Made by a program: the position numbers and the translations under genes
Assembly (NCBI RefSeq): GCF_007896895.1
Contig: NZ_VOGW01000055.1
Span: 37,601-101,600 of the forward strand
Origin: Streptomyces misionensis
Lineage (GTDB): Bacteria; Actinomycetota; Actinomycetes; Streptomycetales; Streptomycetaceae
DNA length: 64,000 nt
Reading direction: 5' to 3'
Shown here: positions 54,780 through 63,861 of the stretch, piece by piece
Position numbering within the stretch: the first letter of the stretch is position 1
How the letters are laid out: the number at the start of each line of letters is the position of its first letter
Notes under the pieces: model-generated
What the model saw: the letters and a program-made list of their open reading frames with translations, nothing else
The model's database searches: none
Told to the model about the DNA's origin: nothing

Positions 54780-55703
54780 GTGACACTGCACCCCGAGATC
54801 GCCAAGTTCCTCGCCACCTTGCCGGCCCCGCCCGCGGGCCCCCTCGACCCGGTCGCGATGCGCGCCGCTGACGAGGCCCACGTCGCCCCGCCCGAGGAGC
54901 GCCTGCCGCTGCACGCCGTCGAGGACGTGACGGCCACGACGGCCACCGGCGAGGTACCGGTCCGGATCTACACCCCCGCCGAGGCCGATCGCCACGGCAT
55001 CCTCGTGTACTTCCACGGCGGCGCCTTCTTCCTCGGCAGCCTGAACACCCACGACCACGTCGCCCGCTCGCTGGCCAAGGAGACCGGCCTCAAGGTCGTC
55101 TCCGTCGGCTACCGCCTGGCACCCGAGGCGCCCTTCCCGGCCGGCCTCGACGACTGCTACGCGGTCGTGCGCTGGGCCGCCCAGGACGACAACGGGCTGG
55201 ACTGGGACGGCACCACTCTGTCCGTCGCCGGCGACAGCTCCGGCGGCACCTTTGCAGCGGCCGTCGCCGCCCGGGCCCACGACGACGGCTTCGACCGGAT
55301 CACCCACCAGATCCTGTACTACCCGTCGCTAGACCTGGACTTCGACGTCGACCGCTACCCGTCCCTGCGGGAGAACGCCGTGGGCTACGGCCTGGAGACC
55401 GCGGGCCTGAAGCCGTTCAACGCGTTCTACCTCGACAGCGGCGCCGACCCCGCCGACCCGCTCGTGTCGCCGATCAAGCGGGCCGACCTCACCGGCCTTC
55501 CGCCGGCCCTGGTCGTCACCGCCGAGCACGACCCGATGCGCGACGAGGGCGAACTCTACGGCGCGCGGCTGCGTGACGCCGGCGTGCCGGCGACGGTCAG
55601 CCGGTACGCCGGCGTGGGCCACGGCTTCGTCCAGCACTTCTCGTGGATCCCGGATTACCACCGGGTCTTCGAGGAGACCGCCGCCTTCCTCGGCCGGCGC
55701 TGA
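54780..55703 (+). CDS. Alpha/beta hydrolase, HSL (HGGG) family esterase
   Basis: A 307-residue carboxylesterase. The oxyanion hole is in YFHGGAFFLGS, the nucleophile Ser in GDSSGGTFAA, the acid near EHDPMRDEGE and the His in GVGHGFVQHF, the complete triad of bacterial hormone-sensitive-lipase-like enzymes. The GTG start lies four bases after the monooxygenase stop. It is one of three hydrolases of different folds in this operon, which suggests the substrate carries several ester or lactone bonds. Confidence 0.92.
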   Translation: MTLHPEIAKFLATLPAPPAGPLDPVAMRAADEAHVAPPEERLPLHAVEDVTATTATGEVPVRIYTPAEADRHGILVYFHGGAFFLGSLNTHDHVARSLAKETGLKVVSVGYRLAPEAPFPAGLDDCYAVVRWAAQDDNGLDWDGTTLSVAGDSSGGTFAAAVAARAHDDGFDRITHQILYYPSLDLDFDVDRYPSLRENAVGYGLETAGLKPFNAFYLDSGADPADPLVSPIKRADLTGLPPALVVTAEHDPMRDEGELYGARLRDAGVPATVSRYAGVGHGFVQHFSWIPDYHRVFEETAAFLGRR

Positions 55704-55723
55704 ACGCGCAGGGAGGGAACACC

Positions 55724-56665
55724 ATGACGCACGACCCTGTCGCCGTCCACCCCTTGGTCTCACCGTGGGGCCGCTTCGGCCTGTACAGCTTCTTCATCGA
55801 CGCGCCCGAACCGGCGATCGTCGACACCGGGATCGCCTCCTCGCCCACCGAGGGCATGGCCCCCGCGCTCGAGGCGATCGGACGCCGCATCGAGGACGTG
55901 CGGTGGATCCTGCTGACCCACGGTCACATCGACCACGTCGGCGGCGCCCACGCCCTGTGGGAGCTCACCGGACGCCGTGCCCAGGTCGTGATCCACGAGG
56001 CCGACGCACCGCTGCTCCGCTCGCGACGCGCCCACGTCGAGGAGTACCTCGCCGGTCGGGGCCGGTACCTGGCCGACCCCGAGGGCGAGGCCAAGGTGAC
56101 GGCCGCCGCGAACGCCGTCATCTCCGGCGAGATGGAACCCTCCCTGCTGGTCAAGGGCGGCGAGACGCTCTCCCTCGGCGGAGACGTCACCGTATCGGTG
56201 CACGCGATCCCCGGCCACACCCCGGGCTCGGTCGCGTACGTCGTCGACGGACAGCGCTCCGTCTTCACCGGCGACGCCGTCCAGGTCCACGGAGCCGCCA
56301 ACGGCTTCCCCGGGTACACGGACCCGGACGCCTACCGCGCCGGCCTCGCGTACCTGCGCGACGAGATCCGCCCGCGCCACCTCTACCTGGGCCACCCCTA
56401 CCGCCGCGCCGACGGCACCCCGTACGGCGTCGAACTCGACGAGACGCAGGCCCAGGAGGCCATCACCCAGAGTCTGGACATCGAGGCGCGGGTCGCCACG
56501 GCCGCCTGCGCATGCCTCGCCGAGGGCCTGCGGCAGACGGACTCCCAGTACTCCCCGTTCGCCTCCGTGGCCGAGGAACTCGACTACACCGGCGATCCCA
56601 CGCTGGAGCCGTCGCCGTTCTTCACCTCGATGCACGGCTACCGCCTGCGCACCCAGAATTCGTGA
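55724..56665 (+). CDS. Metallo-beta-lactamase-fold hydrolase
   Basis: A 313-residue MBL-fold protein with THGHIDHVGG, His in IPGHTPGS, Asp in FTGDAV and a late His in LGHPYRR, so a full binuclear zinc site is present. A C-terminal helical extension of about 70 residues follows. The family includes lactonases, glyoxalases II and thioesterases; here an ester or thioester substrate is likely. ATG 55724 has a strong GGGAGGG ribosome-binding site. Confidence 0.9.
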   Translation: MTHDPVAVHPLVSPWGRFGLYSFFIDAPEPAIVDTGIASSPTEGMAPALEAIGRRIEDVRWILLTHGHIDHVGGAHALWELTGRRAQVVIHEADAPLLRSRRAHVEEYLAGRGRYLADPEGEAKVTAAANAVISGEMEPSLLVKGGETLSLGGDVTVSVHAIPGHTPGSVAYVVDGQRSVFTGDAVQVHGAANGFPGYTDPDAYRAGLAYLRDEIRPRHLYLGHPYRRADGTPYGVELDETQAQEAITQSLDIEARVATAACACLAEGLRQTDSQYSPFASVAEELDYTGDPTLEPSPFFTSMHGYRLRTQNS

Positions 56666-56682
56666 CTCAGGAGCACCCCCTC

Positions 56683-58425
56683 ATGACCGACCCCCAGACG
56701 ATCCGCGCGGGCGCACAGAGCATCGCCGTCCGCAAGGACCTCCGTGTCCCGATGCGCGACGGCGTCACCCTCGCGGCCGACACCTACAGCGGCGTCGACG
56801 ACACTCCCCGGCCCGCGCTCGTGGCCCTGAGCCCGTACGGCAAGGAGCTCCAGGCCCTCGCGCTGACCACCCCGCCGCAGCGCAGGCCCAGCCCCATGTG
56901 GGACGGCTGCATCGAGGCCGGCGACATCGCGCGCGTCGTCAAGGAGGGCTACGTCCACGTCATCGGTGACCTGCGCGGCTCCGGCGCCTCCGAGGGCGAG
57001 CACATCGGCAACTACAACGCCGGCGGTGTCTCCCTCGGCCAGGACGCCTACGACTTCATCGAGTGGGTCGCCGCGCAGCCCTGGTGCGACGGCAACGTCG
57101 GCATGATCGGCATCTCCTACTTCGGATCGATGCAGGTGCTGGCCGCCGCCGAGCGCCCGCCCTCCCTCAAGGCCATCTTCGTCAGCGGCGGCCACTACGA
57201 CTTCTACGAGACCACCTATCACGGCGGCGTCATGTGGTTCATGCCGCGCGCCGCCCGCGAGGGCCGTGGCGGCGACTCCGGCTGGGCCTTCACCGACGGC
57301 GTCAAGTCCCGCATGCTGGAAACGTATTCCCCCGAGGAGATCAGGAAGCGCGTCGCCGAGCGCCTGAAGGACCCGGACGTGGCCGCCTGGCCCAACCTGG
57401 TCCATGTCCTCAACTACCCCAAGAACCACGAGGCGTGGTTCGACATCGTCATGAATGACCTCGACGGCGAGTGGTACGAGGAGCGCAACCCCATCACCCT
57501 TGCGCCGAACATCGACATCCCCGTCTGGCTCCAGATCGACCAGGGCCGCGGCTGGACGATGGACGGCACCATCGAGGTGTACAAGGCGCTGAAGGGCCCG
57601 AAGAAGCTCGACATCGGCCCCTACCCGCCCATGCAGTCGCGGCCGTTCGTCGAAGAGCACGACAAGATGTTCCGCTGGTACGAGTACTGGCTGAAGGGCG
57701 TCGACAACGGGATCATGGACGAGCCCGCGGTCACCGTGCACGTCGAGGGCTCCAAGCAGTACGTCACCGGCGCCCAGTGGCCGCCGAGGGACGTCGAGCG
57801 CCGCCCGCTCTATCTGCGCCCCCGGCACAAGCTGTCCTACGAGCCCGAGCCGATGGGCGCCGAGCACGCCGTGCCCGACGGCTTCTACCAGGCGCCGCTG
57901 ACGGTCACCGACAAGGTGGAGATCCTCAGCTGGTCGACCAAGCCGTTCACCGAGCCCACCGTGATGATCGGCCAGGGCGCTGCGCACCTGTTCGCCGAGA
58001 TCGACCAGCCCGACACCAACTTCATCCTCCGCCTGTGGGACGAGGCCCCCGGCGGCAAGCGGCAGCTCATCACGACCGCCTACCTCAAGGCGTCGCACCG
58101 CGAGCTGGACGAGGAGCGTACCACCGAGGGTGACCCGCACCACCCGCACACCCGAGCGGTGCCGGTCGAACCGGGGAAGATCGAAGAGTACGTGCTGCGG
58201 ATCTACCCCTTCGCGGCGGCCTTCCTGCCGGGGCACCGGCTGGTCGCGGAGCTGTCCAACGACGAGCCGCTGGCCGACGAGCACAACGCGCTGTTGCCGC
58301 CCGACGCCTTCCACCTACCTGTCGGCCGTCCCGTCACCCACAAGATCTACCGGGACGCGGCACACCCCTCACGCCTGGTGCTGCCGTTCACGACGACGGC
58401 GGCGGCAACGGACGCGAGTCGGTAG
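56683..58425 (+). CDS. CocE/NonD-family hydrolase
   Basis: A 580-residue X-Pro-dipeptidyl-peptidase/cocaine-esterase-like protein. It has RVPMRDGVTLAADTY at the N-terminus, DLRGSGASEG, the nucleophile Ser in GISYFGSMQ, the Asp/His region in the middle, and the C-terminal jelly-roll domain (residues about 370-570). Members cleave esters of aromatic acids or amides. It is the last gene of the operon and is followed by a strong hairpin. RBS CAGGAG lies 11 bases before ATG 56683. Confidence 0.9.
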   Translation: MTDPQTIRAGAQSIAVRKDLRVPMRDGVTLAADTYSGVDDTPRPALVALSPYGKELQALALTTPPQRRPSPMWDGCIEAGDIARVVKEGYVHVIGDLRGSGASEGEHIGNYNAGGVSLGQDAYDFIEWVAAQPWCDGNVGMIGISYFGSMQVLAAAERPPSLKAIFVSGGHYDFYETTYHGGVMWFMPRAAREGRGGDSGWAFTDGVKSRMLETYSPEEIRKRVAERLKDPDVAAWPNLVHVLNYPKNHEAWFDIVMNDLDGEWYEERNPITLAPNIDIPVWLQIDQGRGWTMDGTIEVYKALKGPKKLDIGPYPPMQSRPFVEEHDKMFRWYEYWLKGVDNGIMDEPAVTVHVEGSKQYVTGAQWPPRDVERRPLYLRPRHKLSYEPEPMGAEHAVPDGFYQAPLTVTDKVEILSWSTKPFTEPTVMIGQGAAHLFAEIDQPDTNFILRLWDEAPGGKRQLITTAYLKASHRELDEERTTEGDPHHPHTRAVPVEPGKIEEYVLRIYPFAAAFLPGHRLVAELSNDEPLADEHNALLPPDAFHLPVGRPVTHKIYRDAAHPSRLVLPFTTTAAATDASR

Positions 58426-58448
58426 AGGGCGCGGCACGCAGCAGGGAG

Positions 58449-58487
58449 ACGGCCGGTGCGGGCCCCCGGGGGTGCGGCACCGGCCGT
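58449..58487 (+). terminator. Operon terminator
   Basis: Perfect 11-bp stem ACGGCCGGTGC / GCACCGGCCGT with a 17-nt GC-rich loop, 24 bp after the CocE stop. There is no T-run, as is usual for Streptomyces. Confidence 0.65.
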
Positions 58488-59130
58488 AGTGGCCCCGCTG
58501 TCGTCCCGCGCGCTGGATCCGGGGCAATGGACGAATCTCAGGCGCCGCAGGGTGACGGTGGTCCCAGCGGCGCTCACTCCGGCAGTGCCGCGAGCCGGCC
58601 GCCGACGACGGCGTCGACGGTACGGAACAGCGCGGAGGGCGTGGGGCCGACTCATCCGTTGACCACTGCGGCGAACCGGGCCGGGGCGGTGGCGCCAGAA
58701 GCGTTCAAGGTCCCCTCCCGATATGGCTCCGACGCGGGCCATGGACGGCTCGCCGCGGCGCCCCACTGTCCACCGTGCTGCCGGTCGCGGGCCGGCCGGG
58801 CGCCCCTGCGGCGGGGAAACCCGGCACATCACCGTCGGCCGGGTGCGGAATCCCCTATGCGGGCACCCCGGCAGGTTGCTTTCTCACGGCGTCCGCGAGC
58901 GAAGCCGCCCACATCGCTGGGAACGGTTGCCAGGAGAGTCCTCTGCGGGGGCTCGACCGTGACGCTCGTTTGACGCTCGGATCACCGGCGGATCATGGTC
59001 TCCTGCTGCGGTGGCCGCCGCGAGGGTCGTCGTGCTGCCTTGGGCCGGTGCGCTGCGGCTGTCGCGGATGCGTACCGGCTACGGAGGGCGACGCGAACAT
59101 ATCGGGGCGGTCGGGTCGACGTGGCGGCCG
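58488..59130. other. About 640 bp without a convincing gene
   Basis: Several open frames overlap here on both strands, all Arg-rich with no coherent domain and no ribosome-binding site. No repeat or hairpin beyond the terminator was noted. Probably eroded DNA between the catabolic operon and the right-hand genes. Confidence 0.4.
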
Positions 59131-59289
59131 GTCAAGGACAAGGGCGAATCGGCCGGGGCTCCCGCCGGCCATATGTATGGGCTGGGCGGTATGACTCGCA
59201 CGTACGTGCCGACTGGCATTCATCGTGGTCGGTTGAAGGTCTTGCTCCCCTTCCCGCTGGACATTGATCTCGACACGCCGGTGCCCTGA
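59131..59289 (+). pseudogene. Possible Uma2-like C-terminal remnant
   Basis: A short plus-strand stretch ends GLGGMTRTYVPTGIHRGRL, then VLLPFPLDIDLDTP and a stop. The final PFPLDIDLD pattern resembles the end of Uma2/DUF820 nuclease-fold proteins, which are abundant in Streptomyces. The upstream catalytic part is not visible. The identification rests on a few residues and is weak. No gene is seen from 59290 to 59530. Confidence 0.25.
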
Positions 59290-59530
59290 CCGGCATCCGG
59301 ACGCGGATAGGAACGCGGAAGGACGGGGGAGAGACGACGGATCGGAGGGGAGCGGCAGCCGGACCGGCCGGCTGATCATCGCTCTCCTCCATTCCTCCGC
59401 GTTCTGTGGCCGCAGACGCGAGTGCTTGTTGCACATGGCCGGCTCACCCCCATCCGCGCGCACTACCTTGGTGACAGGGTTGGTCCTCCGGTGCGTAGGT
59501 GAGGACGTCCAGGGACGCCGGGTGTGGCTG

Positions 59531-60040
59531 TCAGGCCGCTGTGACTGCGGCGCGGGCGTCGACGCGCTGGTGATGGCGGCGCATGACCTGCCGGGCGACC
59601 GGCTGGGCGAGCAGCGCCTCGACGAGGAACGCGATGGTGCAGTTGCGCGGCCACAGGTGTGCGAACTGCTCGAGGGGCTCGGTGGAAACCCGCTGCGTGC
59701 CGATCCACGTGCCGACCACCGTCATCACGAGGGAGATCAGCAGCACGCTGCACAAGGCGTTCAAGATCATATGAGCGCGGAAGCTGTCGCCCGGGCGCAC
59801 GAGCCGCGCGGTGAGCATGTGGGCGGGCTTCATCGTCAGCAGCACGACGGCCACGACCGTGACCAGCAGGACCGGCATCACCCGCAGCAGATCGGTCCAC
59901 ATGGCCACGGTGAAACCGGCGGTCAGGCCGCCGATCACCACCGGGATGGTGTTCACCGAGATCACTGCGATGACCAGCATGAACGCTACGAACTCCTTCG
60001 GGTTGCGCGGCAGGTGGGTGTGAAAGGGGTTGTCGCTCAC
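59531..60040 (-). CDS. DUF2798-like membrane protein
   Basis: A 169-residue protein with four hydrophobic segments arranged as a two-fold repeat of the DUF2798 unit. The first repeat has EFVAFMLVIAVISVNTIPVV, and the second has MILNALCSVLLISLVMTVVG followed by WPRNCTIAFLVEALLAQPVA, where the RN-x4-F pattern and A-P-A-R are typical. Function unknown, probably at the cytoplasmic membrane. The GTG start at 60040 has GAGGAG eight bases upstream. A terminator-like hairpin lies 39 bp before the start. Confidence 0.8.
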   Translation of the reverse strand: MSDNPFHTHLPRNPKEFVAFMLVIAVISVNTIPVVIGGLTAGFTVAMWTDLLRVMPVLLVTVVAVVLLTMKPAHMLTARLVRPGDSFRAHMILNALCSVLLISLVMTVVGTWIGTQRVSTEPLEQFAHLWPRNCTIAFLVEALLAQPVARQVMRRHHQRVDARAAVTAA

Positions 60041-60078
60041 AGGGCGGCTCCTCGTAGCTCGATACGGAGACCGGCAAC

Positions 60079-60121
60079 AAAAAAGCGCCCGCCCCCCGAT
60101 TCGGCTCGGGAGACGGACGCT
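60079..60121 (-). terminator. Terminator-like hairpin in front of the DUF2798 gene
   Basis: On the minus transcript two 16-nt arms pair completely, with three G-U pairs (AGCGTCCGTCTCCCGA with TCGGGGGGCGGGCGCT), and a run of six T follows directly. On the plus strand the wobble positions would be C-A mismatches, so the element is built for minus-strand transcription. No minus-strand gene ends just upstream, so it may act as an attenuator of the downstream gene or end a lost gene. Confidence 0.6.
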
Positions 60122-60479
60122 GTTTCGAAATGCTTATACGCGCCGGACTTCGCAACAAAGGATACAGGCCCGCAGCGTCTGTCGCTGACGAGGACGGCGA
60201 CGTGCGGCCTCGGCTCATTACGACATGGAGCCGGAACCGTCGACCGATTTGGTGCCTCCTCCGGCGGACAGGGCCATCCGGTGGAGACTGTCCGGCAAGG
60301 ACCGGGCGGTCAGTCATTGCCGCTCAGGACTGGGCAGGGAGCCGACTCGTTCTCAGCCTGCTTCGGCCGCGTTGGGCACTGGTTCGGACGAAGCTTTCCG
60401 GCCGTGGTCGGGAGGTGCCGATGCGCCGGGGCCGATGAGACGGTTGCGCGACGCCGTCCCGGACGAGGGTCTGACTCAT

Positions 60480-60669
60480 GAGATCTATGAACGAAGTGCC
60501 CAGCCACAGACTTGTCGACTGCCGTTACGGGATGGCGCCTGCCGGTACCGAGCCACAGGACGTGTCCCAATAGGGGCCTTGCCGAGTTCCAGGCGCCATC
60601 ACGGTTCAGACCGCCCATGCGGGCCGGTGCCATCCACCCAGCACGTCACCGCGTGAGAGGCGAATCATC
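60480..60669 (+). ncRNA. Candidate IS110 bridge RNA region
   Basis: The region ahead of the IS110 transposase has no ORF but contains a perfect 11-bp inverted repeat, GATGGCGCCTG (60531-60541) and CAGGCGCCATC (60590-60600), enclosing 48 nt that could form internal loops. IS110-group elements encode a structured RNA here that binds transposase and pairs with target and donor DNA. The exact ends, and the element's left border, are not determined. Assignment is from position and folding potential only. Confidence 0.4.
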
Positions 60670-61767
60670 ATGACGAGCCGACAGCGCAGTACCTCCTCGA
60701 GCGCAGATCCTCCCGCGCGGAGAGAGGTCGTACTGGGCGTAGACACGCACGGCGAGGTGCATGTCGCCGCCGTGATCTCCCCGCTCGGGAAGATCTTGGG
60801 GACCGAGTCCTTTCCGGCGACGGCGGCAGGCTACCGGCAGCTGCTTGTGTGGGCCCGTACGCGGGGGACGGTGCGCCGGGCCGGTGTGGAGGGTACCGGC
60901 ACCTTCGGCGCGGGCCTGTCCCGCTACCTGCTGGCGCAGCAGGTCCAGGTGTACGAGGTGAATCGGCCCGATCGCTCGGCCCGCCGGCTGCTCGGTAAGT
61001 CGGACCCGATCGACGCTCAGGCCGCCGCGCGGGCCGTGCTCAGCGGTCGCGCCCGGGCCCGGGCCAAGTCCGGCGACGGTCCGGTGCACAGCGCCCGGAT
61101 GTTCAAGCTCGCCAAGGACTCCGCGGTCAAGGCCCGTACTCAGGCGATCAATCGGGTCAAGGCCGTTGTGGTTATAGCCGACCCGGCCCTGCGGGAACAG
61201 CTGTCCAGCCTGGGCAATGCCGAGCTGTTCCGCACCTGCGCACGCCTCGCCCCGCACGACGGTGGGGGAGACGAGGACGCGGTGGCACAGGCCACCCACC
61301 TGACGTTGCGCATGCTCGCCGAGCGCATTGAACAGCTCACCGCACAGATCAATGAGCTGAACCAACGGCTGACCCGGCTCGTCGAACGTCACGCCCCACA
61401 GCTGCTCGAACCGGTGGGCATCGGTCCGGACAGCGCCGTCACTCTCCTGATCACCATGGGAGACAACCCCGAGCGACTGAACACCGAGGCATCCTTTGCT
61501 GCCCTTTGCGGAGTCAGCCCCATCGAATACTCCTCCGGCCGTCGGAGCACACGCCGGCTCAACCACGGCGGCGACCGCCAGGCCAACGCCGCCCTGCACC
61601 GCATCGTCTTCACCCGCCTGCGCCACGACCCGCGCACCCAGGCGTACTACGAACGCCGCACCCAGGAAGGCAAGACCCGACGCGAGATCATCCGATGCCT
61701 CAAGCGATATGCCGCCCGAGAAGTCTTCAACCTGGTCAGAGCGGTACCTGGCGTCCCCCGGTCATAG
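60670..61767 (+). CDS. IS110-family transposase (DEDD plus Ser recombinase)
   Basis: A 365-residue IS110-type transposase. The RuvC-like DEDD domain begins VLGVDTHGEVHVAAV, with GVEGTGTFGAGL and KSDPIDAQAAARAV carrying the later acidic residues. The C-terminal Tnp20 domain contains ALCGVSPIEYSSGRRSTRR with the predicted catalytic Ser, then NALHRI-like sequence and a basic tail. Full length and uninterrupted, so it may be active. ATG 60670 has GAGAGG nine bases upstream. IS110 elements lack long terminal inverted repeats, so the borders cannot be set by eye. The long non-coding stretch in front fits the IS110 group rather than IS1111. Confidence 0.9.
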   Translation: MTSRQRSTSSSADPPARREVVLGVDTHGEVHVAAVISPLGKILGTESFPATAAGYRQLLVWARTRGTVRRAGVEGTGTFGAGLSRYLLAQQVQVYEVNRPDRSARRLLGKSDPIDAQAAARAVLSGRARARAKSGDGPVHSARMFKLAKDSAVKARTQAINRVKAVVVIADPALREQLSSLGNAELFRTCARLAPHDGGGDEDAVAQATHLTLRMLAERIEQLTAQINELNQRLTRLVERHAPQLLEPVGIGPDSAVTLLITMGDNPERLNTEASFAALCGVSPIEYSSGRRSTRRLNHGGDRQANAALHRIVFTRLRHDPRTQAYYERRTQEGKTRREIIRCLKRYAAREVFNLVRAVPGVPRS

Positions 61768-62380
61768 GGGCGTCTGTGAGAGAGGCGTTCGACGGCAAGC
61801 CCCTGCAGACGCGGCCGGAGGGCGCTTCCGAGCGGGTGTGCTGCGGTTCCGGCGGTGGCAGCGCACCCCCCGGGTTCTCATCGAGTGAGCACCTGACGCG
61901 AGGGCGTAGTGATGACACACGCCCGCGGTAGATGCGGCCCGGGACCCTTGGCGACCACGAGGTCATAGCCTTCGCTTCCACAAAGTCGAACGCCTCTGGA
62001 GGTGTCTGAGGCGACGCCTGCCCCGCTGAACTTCAAGAGAGTCCTGCACCGTAACAAGGTCGGCGGGGTGGACCGGATCGCCCTTACCGCCGACTTCACC
62101 ACCAAGATCCGCCAAGCCGTCGTGTCCCAGAGCCGCTATCACATCGAGGGCTGAGCGTTCCGGCGATCCCCTCCCCGCCGGCCGGTCTTGGTCCGAGCCT
62201 CATGCATCTCGCACCTGTACCCCCGTTGGAGGCCAAACGGGCCGGTGGGCTTCCTCGGGTCGGCCAATTCAACAGGTGCCGGAGGTGTGAGAACGGTTGA
62301 CTCGGCTGAGCCCTGCGCTCGTCGGGACGCAGTGGAAATGGAGTGAGAGTGGCCGGCGGAGCGACCTACGATCGTCTGTC
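61768..62380. other. IS110 right flank and a short unassigned ORF
   Basis: The 3' end of the insertion element must lie in the first part of this stretch. From GTG 62002 to TGA 62154 a 50-codon plus-strand frame reads PLNFKRVLHRNKVGG, then DRIALTADFTTKIRQAVVSQ. It looks protein-like but I recognise no family, and GGAG directly abuts the start, too close to be a good ribosome-binding site. It may be a gene tail. The sequence from 62155 to 62380 shows no gene. Confidence 0.35.
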
Positions 62381-63553
62381 ATGGGTGTATACGCGAGCCG
62401 GAATCGGACAGATGCGGCGCCGAAGCGGGCGGCCGAGCCACAGGCCGAGTTCTTCGAGAGGGTCGCCGGTCCGTTCTGGGACCAGGTTCGGGATGTGATC
62501 AACGAATGGTGGTCGCGCTTCCCTGACCAGGCTCCACCCGGCCTGCTCAGCCGACTGCGGGACCGAAACTCCGACACGAACGTCTACTCTGCGCTGTGGG
62601 AGTTGTACCTGCACCAGATGTTGCTCGGTTCCGGTTGCAACGTGGAGGTTGAGCGGCAGACGGGAACGGGTGGCTATAAGCCCGACTTCCTGGTTACGCG
62701 CGGCAACGAGCAATTCGTCGTCGAGGCGATCTGGAAGGCTCAGAAGCGCGACGCTGGGTCTTACTCGCTGCCACCACAGTTGAGCGATGCCATCGATCGC
62801 TTGCCGAGTCCGAACTTCTTCGTATCGTGCCAACTGCACAGCGCCGGTACGGCAACGCCGCCGCAGAGACGCCTGAAGTCCGGGCTCACGCGATGGCTTG
62901 CAAGCTTGGACCCCGACCAGGTCATCGCCGACCATGAGCGCAAGGTGCCGCTTCCCAGTCATACTTGGCAAGAGGCTGGCTGGTGCCTCACGTTTCGAGC
63001 GATCCCCCGCAGCCCAGGCAAACGTGGCAATCCATCCAGCAGGACAATCGGCGTCTACCCCTCGGCATGGGCGGTCGAGGACGGATCGGAGCGAGTGCTC
63101 CACGCCGTCACACACAAGGGCGGGAAATATGGTGACCTGGAGCTGCCATTCATCGTGGCGCTAGGCCATGCAGCCGACTTCCCCGAAGACGAGGACATCG
63201 AGAGAGCGCTGTACGGGAGTACGGTCGAGTACGCTTACGACAGCGGATCGACTTTCACCCGCAAGCCCGATGGCTACTGGAGTGCCACCTACGACCATGC
63301 CCACAGCCGTGTCAGCGGCGTGCTCGTCGTGAATAACCCGGCACCCTGGACCTGGACGAAAAACACTCCCGTTCTCTGGCAAAGCCCGGATCCCGCCTCG
63401 CTTCCTGCTCCCATCTTCCCTACCTGGGCAACCGCGCGACTGACTGGGATCCAGGTCGAGCGCCAGCCCGCGATACGCTCCGTCCACACCGCTCTCGGTC
63501 TGCCGGAACGCTGGCCGACCGGCGACGCCTTCCCCCGGAGTGACCCGAGATGA
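62381..63553 (+). CDS. Hypothetical protein with possible PD-(D/E)XK nuclease-like fold
   Basis: A 390-residue soluble protein. Residues about 60-115 (SALWELYLHQMLLGSG, then GYKPDFLVTRGNEQFVVEAI) follow the order of restriction-endonuclease-like folds: an alpha-helix, then PD, a beta-hairpin and an E in the next strand. The expected Lys of ExK is Ile-Trp here, so activity is uncertain. The rest has no recognised domain. The ATG has no ribosome-binding site; TACGAT nine bases upstream could be a -10 box, giving a leaderless mRNA. Codon use is less GC-rich than its neighbours, which with the adjoining IS110 suggests acquisition. A phage-defence role is a guess. Confidence 0.6.
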   Translation: MGVYASRNRTDAAPKRAAEPQAEFFERVAGPFWDQVRDVINEWWSRFPDQAPPGLLSRLRDRNSDTNVYSALWELYLHQMLLGSGCNVEVERQTGTGGYKPDFLVTRGNEQFVVEAIWKAQKRDAGSYSLPPQLSDAIDRLPSPNFFVSCQLHSAGTATPPQRRLKSGLTRWLASLDPDQVIADHERKVPLPSHTWQEAGWCLTFRAIPRSPGKRGNPSSRTIGVYPSAWAVEDGSERVLHAVTHKGGKYGDLELPFIVALGHAADFPEDEDIERALYGSTVEYAYDSGSTFTRKPDGYWSATYDHAHSRVSGVLVVNNPAPWTWTKNTPVLWQSPDPASLPAPIFPTWATARLTGIQVERQPAIRSVHTALGLPERWPTGDAFPRSDPR

Positions 63554-63861
63554 CGGCAGCGGCACCGTCAGTCTCGACAGCGGCACCCCGGTGAGATCAC
63601 CTCATGCGCACGGCAGCGTTCGGTGGGGGCCTCTGCGTGGACTGGGGAGGCCGCTCGACCGGGTTCGGGGAGCATCCGTCGTGCACCGGGTGGACGCCCT
63701 GATCGGCCAGCCGACGCTGTGCCGCATCCGAACGTAGTGGCCTGCGGCCGCGGGCCGAAGGCTGGGAGGCGGATGTGGCTTGCGGGTGGGTTCTCGTCCG
63801 CCGGGCCGCGCTTTAGGCTGCGACCGCTCCGGAACGGACGATCTTTTGGAGGGTGCGCAGG
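63554..63861. other. Intergenic region before the secreted-protein gene
   Basis: No gene, repeat or clear hairpin was seen. The last bases hold the GGAGGG ribosome-binding sequence of the following gene. Confidence 0.4.

Noticed and set aside
56638..58314. A 558-codon minus-strand frame
   Set aside because: Shadow of the CocE-type hydrolase, which has an intact catalytic Ser and ribosome-binding site.
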